The notes: generated by a model not told the origin, from the sequence alone. A DNA stretch of 64,000 bases from Corynebacterium sp. TAE3-ERU16 (GCF_019209935.1 NZ_JAHUTN010000005.1:62001-126000), one strand, 5' to 3'. Positions 25,283 to 35,919 are shown, counted from the stretch's first letter. Numbers and translations: made by a program.

Positions 25283-27301
25283 TTGGCTTCGCAATCTGGG
25301 CGCAGACGCGTCGGGCAGAAGAACTGGCCGGTGATCGCGCTCGCCCTCTACCTGGTGATCCTGATCTTCGTCTACTCACTGATCCTGTTGACCGGTGACC
25401 ACTCGGCGAAGCCGAAACTCGGCATCGATCTCCAGGGGGGTACCAGGGTGACCCTGGTGCCCCAGGGTGAGGAACCGACGAAGGAACAGCTCGACCAGGC
25501 GCGGAACATCCTCCAGAACCGCGTCAACGGCATGGGTGTGTCCGGGGCAGAGGTCGTGACGGACGGCAACACCCTCGTCATCACCGTTCCCGGTGAGGAC
25601 ACCTCCCAGGCCCGTGCCCTGGGCCAGACCTCCCAGCTGCTCTTCCGCCCCGTCCTGGAACCCGGTCAACCCGATCCGGAGAAGCTGCTCACCGAGCAGA
25701 CGGAGATGGCGGAGCGGTGGGTCTCCCTCGGTGTGATCTCGCCGGACGAAGCCCAGACCGCGGTCAACGACCTGACCGAACAGCTCAACCTGAACGCGCA
25801 ACAGCAGGCCGAGGCCATCGCGGACATGCAGGCCCAGGCTGAGGGCGGGAACGCGGACGGGGACGGAGCCACGTCGGAGGCCGCGAAACCCGAGATCGAC
25901 GTCGAGAAGATCGAGGCTCCGACGGTCGACGCGACCGCGCCCGAGCCGCCCGCCAACTCCATCGAGGCGGCCGAACGGCGCGCCGAGGTGACCTCGATGC
26001 TCCGTGAGGACCGGCAGTCCGAGGACCCGACGACGCAGCTCGCCGCCGCATCCCTCCTGGTCTGCAACGAGGAGCTCGACCCCATCGCCGGTACGGATGA
26101 TCCGGCCAAGCCGCTCGTCGCCTGCGACGTCGAGAACGGTGCCAAGTACATCCTCGGTCCCTCACCTCTGCTCGTCGGAGAGACCGACCCGGTCGACGGA
26201 CTGCGGCTCAGCGGAAACGAGATCGACACCAACCGTCCCATCAACGGTGGCCTGAACTCCCAGACCGGGCAGATGGAGATCAACTTCTCCTTCAAATCCG
26301 GTCCCGGTGAACAGGGCGGCGCCACCTGGGCGGCCCTCACCCAGGAGTACCTCAAGCGACAGGTCGCCATCACCCTCGACTCCGAGGTCATCTCCGCGCC
26401 GGTGATCCAGTCGCCGACCCCCGTCGGCTCCGGAACGTCCATCACCGGTTCCTTCACCCAGCAGGAGGCGATGGACCTCGCCAGCAACCTCCGCTACGGC
26501 GCACTCCCGCTGTCCTTCGCCGGAGAGAACGGTGAACGCGGTGGAACCGCGACGACCATCCCGGCGACGCTCGGTTTCGCCTCCCTGAAGGCCGGACTCA
26601 TCGCCGGCATCATCGGGCTGATCCTGGTGAGCATCTTCTGCCTCGCCTACTACCGGGTCTTCGGATTCCTCACCGTGTTCACGCTGTTCGCCGCGGGCTC
26701 ACTCATCTACGGTTCGCTCGTGCTCCTCGGCCGGTGGATCGGCTACTCCCTCGATCTCGCGGGGGTCGCCGGCCTGATCATCGGCATCGGCACCACGGCG
26801 GACTCCTTCGTGGTGTTCTACGAGAGGATCAAGGATGAGGTCAGGGAGGGGAGAACCTTCCGGTCCGCGGTACCCCGCGCGTGGGCCCGGGCGAAGCACA
26901 CCATCCTGTCCGGCAACTTCGTCTCACTGATCGCCGCGGTCGTGCTCTACGTCCTCGCTGTCGGCGACGTCAAGGGTTTCGCGTTCACGCTCGGCCTGAC
27001 CACCGTGTTCGATCTCCTGGTGATCTTCCTGGTCACCTCACCTCTCGTCATCCTGGCCTCCCGCAGGGCGTCCTTCGCCGACCCGAGGATCAACGGTCTC
27101 GCGGGCGTGATGAAGGTCGCCGGGCAACGTCGCGAGCGCGGGGAGTGGCTCGCCGGCGACCACGCGGAGAACGCTCTCGACGGAGAGACCGATGCACAGA
27201 CAACCGCACGGCTCACGGACGGGCACCGGGACACCGCCGGTTCCGATCCGATCGCCCCATCAACCTCCGGTGCCGAGTCCGGCGAGAACGAGGAGAAGTA
27301 A
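25283..27301 (+). CDS. secD: Protein translocase subunit SecD
   Basis: 672-residue RND-type accessory translocase. TM1 lies at about residues 13-35, followed by the periplasmic domain with KLGIDLQGGTRVTL and, near the end, GALPLSF. The C-terminal five-helix bundle starts at about residue 432 (SLKAGLIAGIIGLILV), and the cytoplasmic tail ends GENEEK. Residues about 170-250 form an Ala/Glu/Gln-rich insertion, making it longer than most SecD. The TTG start at 25283 is 8 nt after AAGGAG. It works with SecF, 3 nt downstream. Confidence 0.96.
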   Translation: MASQSGRRRVGQKNWPVIALALYLVILIFVYSLILLTGDHSAKPKLGIDLQGGTRVTLVPQGEEPTKEQLDQARNILQNRVNGMGVSGAEVVTDGNTLVITVPGEDTSQARALGQTSQLLFRPVLEPGQPDPEKLLTEQTEMAERWVSLGVISPDEAQTAVNDLTEQLNLNAQQQAEAIADMQAQAEGGNADGDGATSEAAKPEIDVEKIEAPTVDATAPEPPANSIEAAERRAEVTSMLREDRQSEDPTTQLAAASLLVCNEELDPIAGTDDPAKPLVACDVENGAKYILGPSPLLVGETDPVDGLRLSGNEIDTNRPINGGLNSQTGQMEINFSFKSGPGEQGGATWAALTQEYLKRQVAITLDSEVISAPVIQSPTPVGSGTSITGSFTQQEAMDLASNLRYGALPLSFAGENGERGGTATTIPATLGFASLKAGLIAGIIGLILVSIFCLAYYRVFGFLTVFTLFAAGSLIYGSLVLLGRWIGYSLDLAGVAGLIIGIGTTADSFVVFYERIKDEVREGRTFRSAVPRAWARAKHTILSGNFVSLIAAVVLYVLAVGDVKGFAFTLGLTTVFDLLVIFLVTSPLVILASRRASFADPRINGLAGVMKVAGQRRERGEWLAGDHAENALDGETDAQTTARLTDGHRDTAGSDPIAPSTSGAESGENEEK

Positions 27302-27304
27302 CCC

Positions 27305-28423
27305 ATGAGCTCTTCCATCTTCAGGCGTCTCTACACCGGTGAGGGCGGCATCGACTTCGTCGGTCGTCGCCGGCTGTGGTACTCGATCACCGGCGCGGTC
27401 CTCGTGCTCTGCCTTCTCGGAATCGTCGTCCGAGGTTTCACCCTCGGCATCGACTTCGAGGGCGGTACCAAGATGAACATGCCCGCCGAGGGAATCTCGA
27501 CCGAGGCCGCCGCGGAGGTGTTCACCGACGCGACCGGTGTCACCCCGCAGAAGGTCCAGGTCGTCGGCGCCGGTGATTCCCGGATCCTCGAGATCAACTC
27601 CGAGCGGCTCAACGAGCAGCAGATCGGGGACGCACGCGAGCAGCTCTTCGACACGTTCCAGCCGGTGGACGCCACCGGGCGACCGAATCCCGACGTTGTC
27701 GGTGACTCCACGGTGTCCGAGTCCTGGGGATCGACGATCACCGACAGGATGCTGCTGGCCCTCGGGGTCTTCCTGGTGCTGATCTTCGGCTACATCACGG
27801 TCCGCTTCGAACGGGACATGGCGATCGCCGCGATGGGCGGGCTGTTCGTTGACGCTGTGGTCGTCGCGGGCATCTACGCCCTGATCGGTTTCGAGGTCAC
27901 CCCGGCCACCGTAATCGGTCTCCTGACCGTCCTCGCGTTCTCCCTCTACGACACCGTCGTCGTCTTCGACAAGGTCAAGGAGAACACCGCGGGATTCCTC
28001 AACACGACCCGGCGCACCTACGCCGAACAGGCCAATCTCGCCGTCAACCAGACGGTCATGAGGTCCATCGCCACGACCGTGATCTCGGCCCTGCCCATCG
28101 CGGCACTGATGGTCGTCGCGGTCTGGTTGATGGGTGTCGGCACCCTCAAGGACCTGGCGCTCGTCCAGTTCATCGGCGTCATCGAGGGAACCTTCTCCTC
28201 CGTGTTCCTCGCGACGCCCATCCTCGTCTCCCTGAAGAACCGGCAGCGCAAGGTCCGGGAGCACAACGACCGGGTGCTCGCCGAACGGGAGGGGCGGCAG
28301 GTCTCCTCCGAGACGTCGGCACCCGACAACGGGCGCTCAGCACGACGGACCGTGTCGACCCCCGTCGCTCCGGTGAACCCGGGACACGGGTCCGCCGGAG
28401 CGAGCTGGCGCCCGGGTCGCTAG
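27305..28423 (+). CDS. secF: Protein translocase subunit SecF
   Basis: 372 residues, with TM1 at about 25-45, the FTLGIDFEGGTKMNM strand and five C-terminal membrane helices including FSLYDTVVVFDKVKEN, the RND motif in TM4. The tail after residue 325 is basic and low-complexity. It completes the SecDF proton-driven pull on exported proteins. Confidence 0.96.
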   Translation: MSSSIFRRLYTGEGGIDFVGRRRLWYSITGAVLVLCLLGIVVRGFTLGIDFEGGTKMNMPAEGISTEAAAEVFTDATGVTPQKVQVVGAGDSRILEINSERLNEQQIGDAREQLFDTFQPVDATGRPNPDVVGDSTVSESWGSTITDRMLLALGVFLVLIFGYITVRFERDMAIAAMGGLFVDAVVVAGIYALIGFEVTPATVIGLLTVLAFSLYDTVVVFDKVKENTAGFLNTTRRTYAEQANLAVNQTVMRSIATTVISALPIAALMVVAVWLMGVGTLKDLALVQFIGVIEGTFSSVFLATPILVSLKNRQRKVREHNDRVLAEREGRQVSSETSAPDNGRSARRTVSTPVAPVNPGHGSAGASWRPGR

Positions 28424-28448
28424 CCCGGAACAGTCCGAACCCGCACGA

Positions 28449-28491
28449 GGAATCGGTCGCTCGACGTCGCCCGCGTCGGACGGCCGATTCC
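28449..28491 (+). terminator. Terminator of yajC-secDF
   Basis: GGAATCGG/CCGATTCC stem (8 bp) closing an inner imperfect hairpin (TCGACG/CGTCGG), 26 nt after the secF stop, then CGTTGTG. Confidence 0.6.
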
Positions 28492-28540
28492 CGTTGTGCG
28501 GCGACGACCTCTCGATGATGGGAACCGGCGCACCGTTGCC

Positions 28541-28546
28541 TATAAT
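28541..28546 (+). promoter_or_regulatory. Promoter -10 box of the SBP-apt-relA operon
   Basis: Consensus TATAAT, followed by a leader of about 113 nt to the ATG at 28666. No clear -35. Confidence 0.6.
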
Positions 28547-28665
28547 GTGATGAGTTCCACGAGGAGCGATCCCCGGTCCCTCCAGCCGGGGGTCAGAGAA
28601 CGGGATGGTCCGTCGGACGTGTCCGACGTGGCGGAATCCCCGACGACCGACAAGGACTGTCCCCA

Positions 28666-30315
28666 ATGGCCGACGTGCTGCTCCGAATACCGGGCCCATC
28701 CTTCAGGATCCCTCCCCGCCTGTGCGCGGTGCTGTGTGGAGCCCTGCTGTTCACCGCGGCGTGCGCCACGTCCCCCGACGGCGCCCCCGATGATTCACCG
28801 CCACCGGAACCCAGACGCCTCACCCTCGCGACCTCCTCGCCGCTCGCCACGACGAACGCCGCGGGGTTGCTCGGCGCCTCCACCAGCGCCGACACCCTGG
28901 CCGGGCGCCTGTATCCGCCGGCCTTCGTGCACGGCCCGTCCGGGCAGCAGATCCCGAACCGTGACCTGGTGACCGCCCAGCCCCTGCCCGGAGCGGAACC
29001 CAGGGTGGTCTACACCATCAACCCGGAAGCGACGTACTCGGACGGAGCTCCGGTCACCTGCACGGACTTCCTGCTCTCCTACAAGGCGGGAACCCTGCCG
29101 GGCCTGTTCGACGCGTTCCTGCCGCTCACGGCGCAGGTGAAGAACCTCGAGTGCGTCGCCGGGGCGAGAGAGTTCACCGTCATCTTCAACGAGGGGACGG
29201 GGTCCAGGTGGCGGTACCTCTTCGGGCCGGGCACCGTCCTGCCCGCCCACGCCATAGCGGCCAGAGCCGGCCTTACGGAGGAGGAGCTCGTCACTGCGCT
29301 CACCACGGAGGACGTCGAGACGCTGCGCCCGGTCGCGGAGGTGTGGAACACCGGGTTCGATCTCGACAACTTCGATCCCGCTCTCCAGGTCTCCTCCGGC
29401 CCGTTCACCATCGACCGCGTCGACGCGGACGGCGCTGTGCTCCTGCGCCGCAACGAACGCTTCAACGGGGACCCCGCGGAGGCGGAATCGGTGATCGTCT
29501 GGCCCCGGGGAACCGACGTCACGGCCCGGAGAGATGAGGCCTCCACCGTCCTCGCGGACCTCACCGGGGGCACCCCGGTGGACTGGATTCAGCGGGACGA
29601 ACCCGGTAACACCGCGGAGGTCGAGTACGAGACCGGAGTCCGTATCGAACAGCTGGTTCTCGGTGACGGTGGCGTGCTGTCGACCCCGCAGAATCGCGCG
29701 GCGTTCGCCGCGTGTGTCTCGCAACCCGAGGTCGCCGAGGTGTCCTCGGAGGTCGCCGGACACCCGGTACCGCCGATGGGGGTGCGTCTCTCGCCCGCGG
29801 ACAGTCCCGCCACCGACCACGACCGACCGGTTGCTGACGCGCACCTCGGCGTCGACCTCACCGTGGCCCGGGCGCTGTCCGGGACAACGATCCGGATCGG
29901 ATACCTCGGTCCGGATCCGAGGTTCGCGGCCATGGTGGAGGCGATCCGGACATCCTGCGAACCGGCGGGGATCACCGTCATCGATGCGAGCTCGGACGGA
30001 TCCACCCTGGGCGACCTCGTCTGGTCCTCGTACGACGAGTGGTGGAATCCCCGTGTCACGGAAGGAACACTCGACGCTCTGCTGGTCGCTCTCGTTCCGG
30101 AGGGGGAGTACGGGGCGGTAAACGTGACCAGTGATGATCTCGAGGGATTCCGCGCAGCGGAGGAACGGCTCTGGCAGGACGTCCCGACGATTCCGTTGGC
30201 TGCGGAGCCCCGGACATTTGTGGTGGACCGCAACGTAGGTAACGTTGTGGTGAATACCGGTAATTCCGGAATCGGGTGGAACATGGACCGGTGGCAGGAG
30301 AGTGAAGGACAATGA
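28666..30315 (+). CDS. Family 5 extracellular solute-binding lipoprotein
   Basis: 549 residues. Signal peptide with a lipobox-like FTAAC (Cys33), then a bacterial extracellular solute-binding protein family 5 fold (DppA/OppA type). Family marks are the [24 protein letters not shown] block (about residues 112-135) and the later [16 protein letters not shown]. It lacks adjacent permease or ATPase genes and corresponds by position to Rv2585c. Peptide binding is the family default; the real ligand is unknown. The stop overlaps apt in ATGA. Confidence 0.86.
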   Translation: MADVLLRIPGPSFRIPPRLCAVLCGALLFTAACATSPDGAPDDSPPPEPRRLTLATSSPLATTNAAGLLGASTSADTLAGRLYPPAFVHGPSGQQIPNRDLVTAQPLPGAEPRVVYTINPEATYSDGAPVTCTDFLLSYKAGTLPGLFDAFLPLTAQVKNLECVAGAREFTVIFNEGTGSRWRYLFGPGTVLPAHAIAARAGLTEEELVTALTTEDVETLRPVAEVWNTGFDLDNFDPALQVSSGPFTIDRVDADGAVLLRRNERFNGDPAEAESVIVWPRGTDVTARRDEASTVLADLTGGTPVDWIQRDEPGNTAEVEYETGVRIEQLVLGDGGVLSTPQNRAAFAACVSQPEVAEVSSEVAGHPVPPMGVRLSPADSPATDHDRPVADAHLGVDLTVARALSGTTIRIGYLGPDPRFAAMVEAIRTSCEPAGITVIDASSDGSTLGDLVWSSYDEWWNPRVTEGTLDALLVALVPEGEYGAVNVTSDDLEGFRAAEERLWQDVPTIPLAAEPRTFVVDRNVGNVVVNTGNSGIGWNMDRWQESEGQ

Positions 30316-30869
30316 TCTACGACAACGCCCGTGAGGCGCTCGCGGCAAAGATCCGCTATGTGAGGGACTTTCCGGAGAAGGGGATCCTCTTCGAGGATCT
30401 CACCCCGGTGCTCGCGGACGCGGAGGCATTCCAGCTCGTCGTCGACGAACTCGCCGATGCCGCCGAACGCTTCGGAGCGCAACTGATCGGTGGGCTCGAC
30501 GCGCGGGGTTTCCTCCTCGGATCAGCTGTCGCTTACCGGCTGGGGCTGGGAATCCTCGCGATCCGCAAGCAGGGCAAGCTGCCACCGCCCGTGCACACCG
30601 AGGAATACCAGCTCGAGTACGGCACAGCCGCCCTGGAGGTACCGGCTGGTACGGGCACGGACCTCGACGGGGTGCGCGTCGTCCTCGTCGATGACGTCCT
30701 GGCCACCGGCGGCACACTCGTGGCGGCCCGGAAGCTGCTCGAGAACTGCGGGGCCACCGTCGCCGGACACGCGGTCGTGCTGGAGGTACCCGGACTGGGT
30801 GGGCGTGACCGGCTCGGCGACAGTCCACTCGTCGTGGTCAACGAACCGGTAGCCGGTGACCGGCGATGA
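30312..30869 (+). CDS. apt: Adenine phosphoribosyltransferase
   Basis: 185-residue type I phosphoribosyltransferase that salvages adenine to AMP with PRPP. The N-terminal [21 protein letters not shown] and the PRPP loop [13 protein letters not shown] (about residues 123-135) are clear, as is AIRKQGKLP. Both ends overlap neighbours in ATGA (solute-binding gene upstream, relA downstream), giving tight coupling of purine salvage with (p)ppGpp metabolism. Confidence 0.95.
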   Translation: MIYDNAREALAAKIRYVRDFPEKGILFEDLTPVLADAEAFQLVVDELADAAERFGAQLIGGLDARGFLLGSAVAYRLGLGILAIRKQGKLPPPVHTEEYQLEYGTAALEVPAGTGTDLDGVRVVLVDDVLATGGTLVAARKLLENCGATVAGHAVVLEVPGLGGRDRLGDSPLVVVNEPVAGDRR

Positions 30870-33145
30870 ACCAGGGGCGCAGCAGCAGGCAGCAGGTCAA
30901 CATGCGGAGCATGTCGGCCCGGCTCGCGCGGAGTCTCACAGGTACACGGACGAAGGTGGACCCGGTCCTGGACCCGCTGGTCAGCATCCACCGGAAGATC
31001 CACCCGAAGGCCGACATCGACACCCTGCAGCACGCCTACCACACCGCCGAGCGGCTCCACGAAGGGGTGTACCGCAAGTCCGGTGACCCCTACATCACCC
31101 ACCCCCTCGCAGTGGCGACGATCGCCGCCGAGATCGGAATGGACACCACGACGCTCGTCGCCGCACTCCTGCACGACACCGTCGAGGACACGGATTACAG
31201 CCTCGAGGACCTCACCGCCGAGTTCGGCGAGGAGGTGGCACGTCTGGTTGACGGTGTCACCAAACTCGACAAGGTCGCCCTGGGCGCCGCCGCCGAGGCG
31301 GAGACCATCCGGAAGATGATCGTCGCCATGAGCCAGGATCCCAGGGTCCTGGTGATCAAGGTCGCCGACCGCCTGCACAACATGCGGACGATGCGGTTCC
31401 TGCCGCCGGAGAAGCAGGCGAAGAAGGCCAGGCAGACACTCGAGGTCATCGCCCCGCTGGCGCACCGGCTCGGGATGGCGACGATCAAGTGGGAACTGGA
31501 GGACCTCTCCTTCGCGATCCTCTATCCCAAGAAGTTCGACGAGATCGTCCGGCTCGTGGCTGATCGGGCACCGTCCCGCGACCGGTATCTGGCCGAGATC
31601 ATCGCCGACGTCCAGTCGACGATGCGGGAGAACTCCATCGCCGCGAGCGTGATGGGCCGGCCGAAACACTACTGGTCGATCTACCAGAAGATGATCGTGC
31701 GGGGCCGGGACTTCGACGAGATCTTCGATCTGGTCGGTATCCGCATCCTCGTCGACAACCTGAATGACTGCTACGCCGCCATCGGTGCCGTGCACTCGCT
31801 CTACTCGGCGCTGCCGGGCCGCTTCAAGGACTACATCTCCGCGCCACGCTTCGGCGTCTACCAGTCGCTGCACACCACCGTGATGGGCCCGGGAGGCAAG
31901 GCACTCGAGGTGCAGGTGCGCACACACGAGATGCACTACAACGCCGAGTTCGGCATCGCCGCCCACTGGCGGTACAAGGAAACCAAGGGGTCCCACTCGG
32001 GTGAGCAGTCCGAGGTCGACCAGATGGCGTGGATGCGTCAGCTGCTCGACTGGCAGAAGGAGGCCGCCGACCCCAACGAGTTCCTCGACTCACTGCGCTA
32101 CGACCTCCAGGCCACCCAGATCTTCGTGTTCACCCCGAAGGGCGACGTGGTCAACCTCCCGGTCGACGCCACGCCGGTCGACTTCGCCTACGCCGTCCAC
32201 ACGGAGGTGGGGCACCGGTGCATCGGGGCGAAGGTCAACGGCAGACTCGTCGCCCTCGAATCGAAGCTGAAGTCCGGTGACCGGGTCGAGGTATTCACCT
32301 CGAAGGACCCGGGCGCCGGGCCGAGCGCGGACTGGCAGAAGTTCGTCGTCTCCCCCCGGGCGAAGGCGAAGATCCGGCAGTGGTTCGCGAAGGAGCGCAG
32401 GGAGGAGTCCCTCGAACTCGGGCGTGACGCCCTCGCCGCGGAGGTGCAGCGGGGTGGACTGCCCATGCACAGACTCTTCACCGCACAGTCGATGAAGACC
32501 GTCGCCACGGAACTCCACTACCCGGACGTCGACGCGCTGTACACGGCGATCGGTTCCGGTGCGGTCTCCGCCAAGCACGTGGCGTCCCGTCTCATGGCGA
32601 ACTTCGGTTCGCCGGACGAGGCCGAGGACGCCCTGGCCGCCCGGACCCCGTTCAGCGAACTCGCCAGGTCCCGGCCCCAGGCGTCCGCCGACGGGGCGGG
32701 AATCCTCGTCGAGGGCAGCCCGGATGTCATGGCGAAGCTGTCCAAGTGCTGCGGTCCGGTACCGGGGGACGCGATCTTCGGGTTCGTCACCCGGGGCGGG
32801 GGCGTCAGCGTCCACCGCACCGACTGCACGAACGCGTCCAAACTCCACGAGGAACCGGAACGCCTCATCGCGGTCGCCTGGGCCTCTGAGGGGTCGGGCA
32901 GCGTGTTCGCCGCGACACTGCAGCTCGAGGCACTGGACCGGAGCGGGCTGCTGTTCGAACTCACCCGGGTCATCAACGAGCAGCGGGTGACGGTCACCGC
33001 CATGAATTCCTACTCGGCCGAGGACCACGTCGCGATCTGTCGTTTCACGTTCGAGGTGTCGGACACCAAGCAGCTCGGTTCGCTGATGACCCAGCTGCGG
33101 AACACGGAGGGCGTGTTCGACGTCTACCGCGTCTCCACCGACTGA
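30866..33145 (+). CDS. relA: Bifunctional (p)ppGpp synthetase/hydrolase (Rel)
   Basis: 759-residue long RelA/SpoT homologue. The HD hydrolase domain has His103-Asp104 in [13 protein letters not shown]; the synthetase domain has [21 protein letters not shown] at about 315-335; TGS is near 415-475; then a helical and zinc-finger region with KCCGPVPGD and HRTDC, and a C-terminal ACT domain from about 685. Both catalytic halves look intact, so it should make and destroy (p)ppGpp. ATG overlaps apt. Followed by a strong terminator. Confidence 0.96.
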   Translation: MNQGRSSRQQVNMRSMSARLARSLTGTRTKVDPVLDPLVSIHRKIHPKADIDTLQHAYHTAERLHEGVYRKSGDPYITHPLAVATIAAEIGMDTTTLVAALLHDTVEDTDYSLEDLTAEFGEEVARLVDGVTKLDKVALGAAAEAETIRKMIVAMSQDPRVLVIKVADRLHNMRTMRFLPPEKQAKKARQTLEVIAPLAHRLGMATIKWELEDLSFAILYPKKFDEIVRLVADRAPSRDRYLAEIIADVQSTMRENSIAASVMGRPKHYWSIYQKMIVRGRDFDEIFDLVGIRILVDNLNDCYAAIGAVHSLYSALPGRFKDYISAPRFGVYQSLHTTVMGPGGKALEVQVRTHEMHYNAEFGIAAHWRYKETKGSHSGEQSEVDQMAWMRQLLDWQKEAADPNEFLDSLRYDLQATQIFVFTPKGDVVNLPVDATPVDFAYAVHTEVGHRCIGAKVNGRLVALESKLKSGDRVEVFTSKDPGAGPSADWQKFVVSPRAKAKIRQWFAKERREESLELGRDALAAEVQRGGLPMHRLFTAQSMKTVATELHYPDVDALYTAIGSGAVSAKHVASRLMANFGSPDEAEDALAARTPFSELARSRPQASADGAGILVEGSPDVMAKLSKCCGPVPGDAIFGFVTRGGGVSVHRTDCTNASKLHEEPERLIAVAWASEGSGSVFAATLQLEALDRSGLLFELTRVINEQRVTVTAMNSYSAEDHVAICRFTFEVSDTKQLGSLMTQLRNTEGVFDVYRVSTD

Positions 33146-33170
33146 CGTCGCGGTCGCGGCCAGCAACAGC

Positions 33171-33207
33171 GAAGGAGGCCCCGCCACCCATCGGTGGGGC
33201 CTCCTTC
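33171..33207 (+). terminator. Terminator of relA operon
   Basis: Perfect 12-bp stem GAAGGAGGCCCC/GGGGCCTCCTTC with further inner pairing, 25 nt after the relA stop. Confidence 0.75.
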
Positions 33208-34219
33208 GCGTTGAGGTGACGGATACGTCTGGAGCCGGGGACACGGGTTTCCGTCGAGCACGGTTGACGGACTAGACCACCCAGACTAGGGGTTAGACGG
33301 GACGCCGGCCGTCGACGGGTGGCGCTCGATGACGCATGAGGCTGCCGTGGAGGCCGCGGTGCACTTCGGGTCCGTGATCGCTTCACCTTTTGATGCCCGG
33401 CGTCCGGTTCCTGCGGAGTACAGGGTCCGACCGACCTCGCGTGGTCACCGATGACGGAGGGATCCAAGTGTCTTGCGGGGCCGCCGCCCGGAGAAGCCGG
33501 TACCGGTGACCGATGATGTTCGGGGCGGATGGACGCCTGCGGGAACGATGGGTTCTGCGCGCGGGTCAAGGTGCTCGGCTTCGCGACACCGCTCGTGTAT
33601 GAAAGCCCTCAGGACGTTGGAGATCGACAGGATTCTCGGGGTTCATTACGGGTGTACGGGTTCCGTGGATCGACGGGGACCGGCGACGCGTTCTCCGCCA
33701 CGGAGGAACCGGCTTTTCGTCCGGGGTCCGATCAACGATGCGCTGTGCGGTGGTGCGGAAGACGACTGGTACGGGCGATCCGTTCATCCGGGATCGGCCC
33801 CCGGGTCTCGGCTTTGAGCCTTCAAGTCGGTGGGAGATGACCGTGATCATCGCCGGCATGATGAGCCCGGGACGATCTTCTACGGGGGATCGAATCGAGG
33901 GGCCCGCTCCAACGTTTCCGGGGCTGTCCGCGTGGAGCATCCTCGTACCTGAAGATGGGATGGAATTGGCGAGGTGCCGAAATTCTGATCTCGTCTGTGG
34001 GGGAGTGCTCTCCCCGGGGAGGTGGGGCCGTCCCTCCCGGTGAGGGGGCGGACGTGGAGGAGCGGACCGTGCGTGGTGGCGAGCACGGAAGAGTGTCTCG
34101 GGAGACGCAGCCTGTAGCATGGTTCCGCTTCCGGCAGGCCGATGGGGCCGCGCGGAAGTCCCGCGCTTCGTTCCCGGGCCACAGTGGTGTGCGGTTCTCC
34201 CAGAGCCGGGGCAGTGCCG
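33208..34219. other. One-kilobase region without a credible gene
   Basis: About 1 kb between the relA terminator and the terminator of the convergent small secreted protein. Open frames on both strands (up to about 230 codons) look like chance frames: Arg/Pro/Ser-rich, no domains, no ribosome binding sites. A 12-bp palindrome CTCCCCGGGGAG is at 34010-34021. No terminal repeats or tRNA-like structure. It may hold a decayed gene or an RNA; I cannot show either. Confidence 0.6.
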
Positions 34220-34259
34220 AAAAAGAGGGCAACCCACCGGGATAAGGTGGGTCACCCTC
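34220..34259 (-). terminator. Rho-independent terminator of the small secreted protein gene
   Basis: Read on the minus strand: GAGGGtgaCCCACC, loop, GGTGGGttgCCCTC, then TTTTT (34224 down to 34220). The only hairpin in the window with a clean T-run. Confidence 0.88.
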
Positions 34260-34308
34260 TCAATCAAGCTCGACCGATGAACCGGTCGGGGCCGTCACAC
34301 GATGGTGA

Positions 34309-34623
34309 CTAGAGGCCGAGAAGCTTCTTGATGGCGTTGCCGACCGTGATGATGGCGCCGAAGAAGGAGGCGACGGCGGTGAGGATCTGGACCCAGCCCT
34401 TGATCTCCTTGGCGGAGTCCGAGGAGCTCACGGCCTTCTTCTTGTCGTTCTCGGTCTTATTTTCGTCCCCGGTCTTCTTGCCCTCATTCTCCGAGGGCGC
34501 GCTCTGCGTGGAGGTCGCCGCCGGGGTGGTGGTTTCGGCCATGGCCGGTGCGGCGAGACCGGAGACGGAGACGGCGACGACGGTCGCGGCGGTGACGAGT
34601 GACTTACGGGAAAGCAGCTTCAT
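34309..34623 (-). CDS. Small secreted protein with hydrophobic/amphipathic C-terminus
   Basis: 104 residues. A clear Sec signal peptide ends AAPAMA (cleavage after residue 29), leaving a 75-residue mature protein: a Thr/Ser/Glu/Lys-rich linker (about 30-68), then a C-terminal helix of about 35 residues (SAKEIKGWVQILTAVASF and on, ending KKLLGL). The helix has Lys at both ends and a Gly/Ala/Val/Ile/Phe core. This suggests membrane insertion or self-assembly, as in small corynebacterial porins or pore-forming peptides, but it is not PorA or PorH and I cannot name a family. Strong AAAAAGGAAC ribosome binding site 6-7 nt before ATG and a T-run terminator suggest high expression. Confidence 0.75.
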   Translation of the reverse strand: MKLLSRKSLVTAATVVAVSVSGLAAPAMAETTTPAATSTQSAPSENEGKKTGDENKTENDKKKAVSSSDSAKEIKGWVQILTAVASFFGAIITVGNAIKKLLGL

Positions 34624-34908
34624 GGATGTTCCTTTTTAGATATCGACTAGCATCGGGACTGAGCAACAGCTTATCCCCTCGGGTGGAGCGCGCACCACAT
34701 CTGATCTGTCTCGCGCCAATATTTCTGTTTACCGCGGCCACTGCTCGTCTCTATCAAGTTTTCAGGGTTGACTTCGGGTGGATGTTTCAGGGTGTACGGG
34801 GGTGGAGGTGGAGGCGTCCCCGTGTCGCCCCGGTGGCCGGTCGACAAAGTGGCCGCGGGATTGACCGAACCTAGTGGCCGCCTGCCGTCCGGATTCGACC
34901 GGCGGTGG

Positions 34909-35760
34909 CTAGCCGAGTTCCGCGGTGGTGATCCGGACCTCCTCGGCGGGGGCTTCGCCGTCACCGGAGACCCCGGCCTCGGCGATCTTGTCCAGAGTGG
35001 CGAGCCCCTCCTCGCCGATCGTGCCGAAGTAGGTGTACTGCGCCGGCAGTGTCGAGTCCTCGTAGTTCAGGAAGAACTGTGAACCGTTGGTGCCGGGGCC
35101 GGAGTTCGCCATCGCGACGGAGCCACGCGGATAGACGACGGGGGCGTTCGGATCATCGACATCGTCGGTGGGGTACTCGTTGGGGAAGACGAAGCCCGGG
35201 CCGCCGGTGCCGGTTCCCGTGGGATCGCCGCACTGGAGCACGTGGATGCCCGCGGTGACCAAGCGGTGGCAGATCGTGTCGTCGTAGTACTTGTGGTAGG
35301 CGAGATGCTCGATGGCATTCACCGTGCAGGGTGACGCGGCCCGGTCGAGTGTGAGCGGGATCGGGCCCCTGTTGGTGTTCAGCGTCAGATCGACCGTGCC
35401 GGTGGCGGGGACATCCGTGGTGTGGGTCGGGGTGTCGACCTCGCGTGCCGCCGGCTGGCCCGCCGAGTCATAGGTGCAGGAGACGGTCTCGCCGAGGGCG
35501 GTCGACCGGGTACCGGTGAGCGTGACGGGCTCCTCGTTCGCCGCCGACGTCTGCGTCGTCTGTTCCGAGGCGTCCAGGGTGGAGTCATCTGAGCCAGTTT
35601 GGGTGTTCAGGAACCAAATTCCGCCGACGATGAGCGCGATGACCGCCAGAGAGGCGAGCGCCACCGTCAGGGGTTTCGTCTTCTCGGAGCGGTCGCGGTT
35701 CTTCAGCTCCTGCTCCAGCTTCTTCATCGCTTCTGTTCGGCGGGTTCTGTTACTGCTCAA
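34909..35760 (-). CDS. Membrane-anchored cyclophilin-type peptidyl-prolyl isomerase
   Basis: 283 residues. A charged N-terminus (KKLEQELKNRDRSEKTKP), one membrane helix (about residues 32-53), a low-complexity linker, and an extracytoplasmic cyclophilin domain from about 120. The domain has DDTICHRLV, FVFPNEYP, GSVAMANSGPGTNGSQFFLNY and TYFGTI. The usual FHRV phenylalanine/arginine stretch reads ICHRLV, so activity may differ from classical cyclophilins. The TTG at 35760 is 7 nt after AGGGGA; longer in-frame starts exist. Matches Rv2582 (PpiB) by gene order. Confidence 0.9.
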   Translation of the reverse strand: MSSNRTRRTEAMKKLEQELKNRDRSEKTKPLTVALASLAVIALIVGGIWFLNTQTGSDDSTLDASEQTTQTSAANEEPVTLTGTRSTALGETVSCTYDSAGQPAAREVDTPTHTTDVPATGTVDLTLNTNRGPIPLTLDRAASPCTVNAIEHLAYHKYYDDTICHRLVTAGIHVLQCGDPTGTGTGGPGFVFPNEYPTDDVDDPNAPVVYPRGSVAMANSGPGTNGSQFFLNYEDSTLPAQYTYFGTIGEEGLATLDKIAEAGVSGDGEAPAEEVRITTAELG

Positions 35761-35907
35761 CGTTGTGTCCCCTGGTCGGATCGGGTCGGCCGGCAACCGC
35801 TGTCACGGGTGCCCGGTGGTGGTGGTGAACTTTCCCGCCCATCCTAGCCCGGGTGCTTCACCCGACCGCACCCACGGGTCCGGGTGCCCGGGCGCGCATC
35901 CGGCAGT

Positions 35908-35913
35908 TACGAT
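35908..35913 (+). promoter_or_regulatory. -10 box of leaderless hydrolase transcript
   Basis: TACGAT, 6 nt before the ATG at 35920, in the 159-bp divergent gap shared with the cyclophilin gene. Confidence 0.5.
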
Positions 35914-35919
35914 GTCGCC

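Noticed and set aside
33566..34267. 233-codon minus-strand frame in the relA downstream gap
   Set aside because: Pro/Arg/Ser/His-rich with no fold or signal, and it runs through the terminator of the small secreted protein gene. Not reported as a gene.
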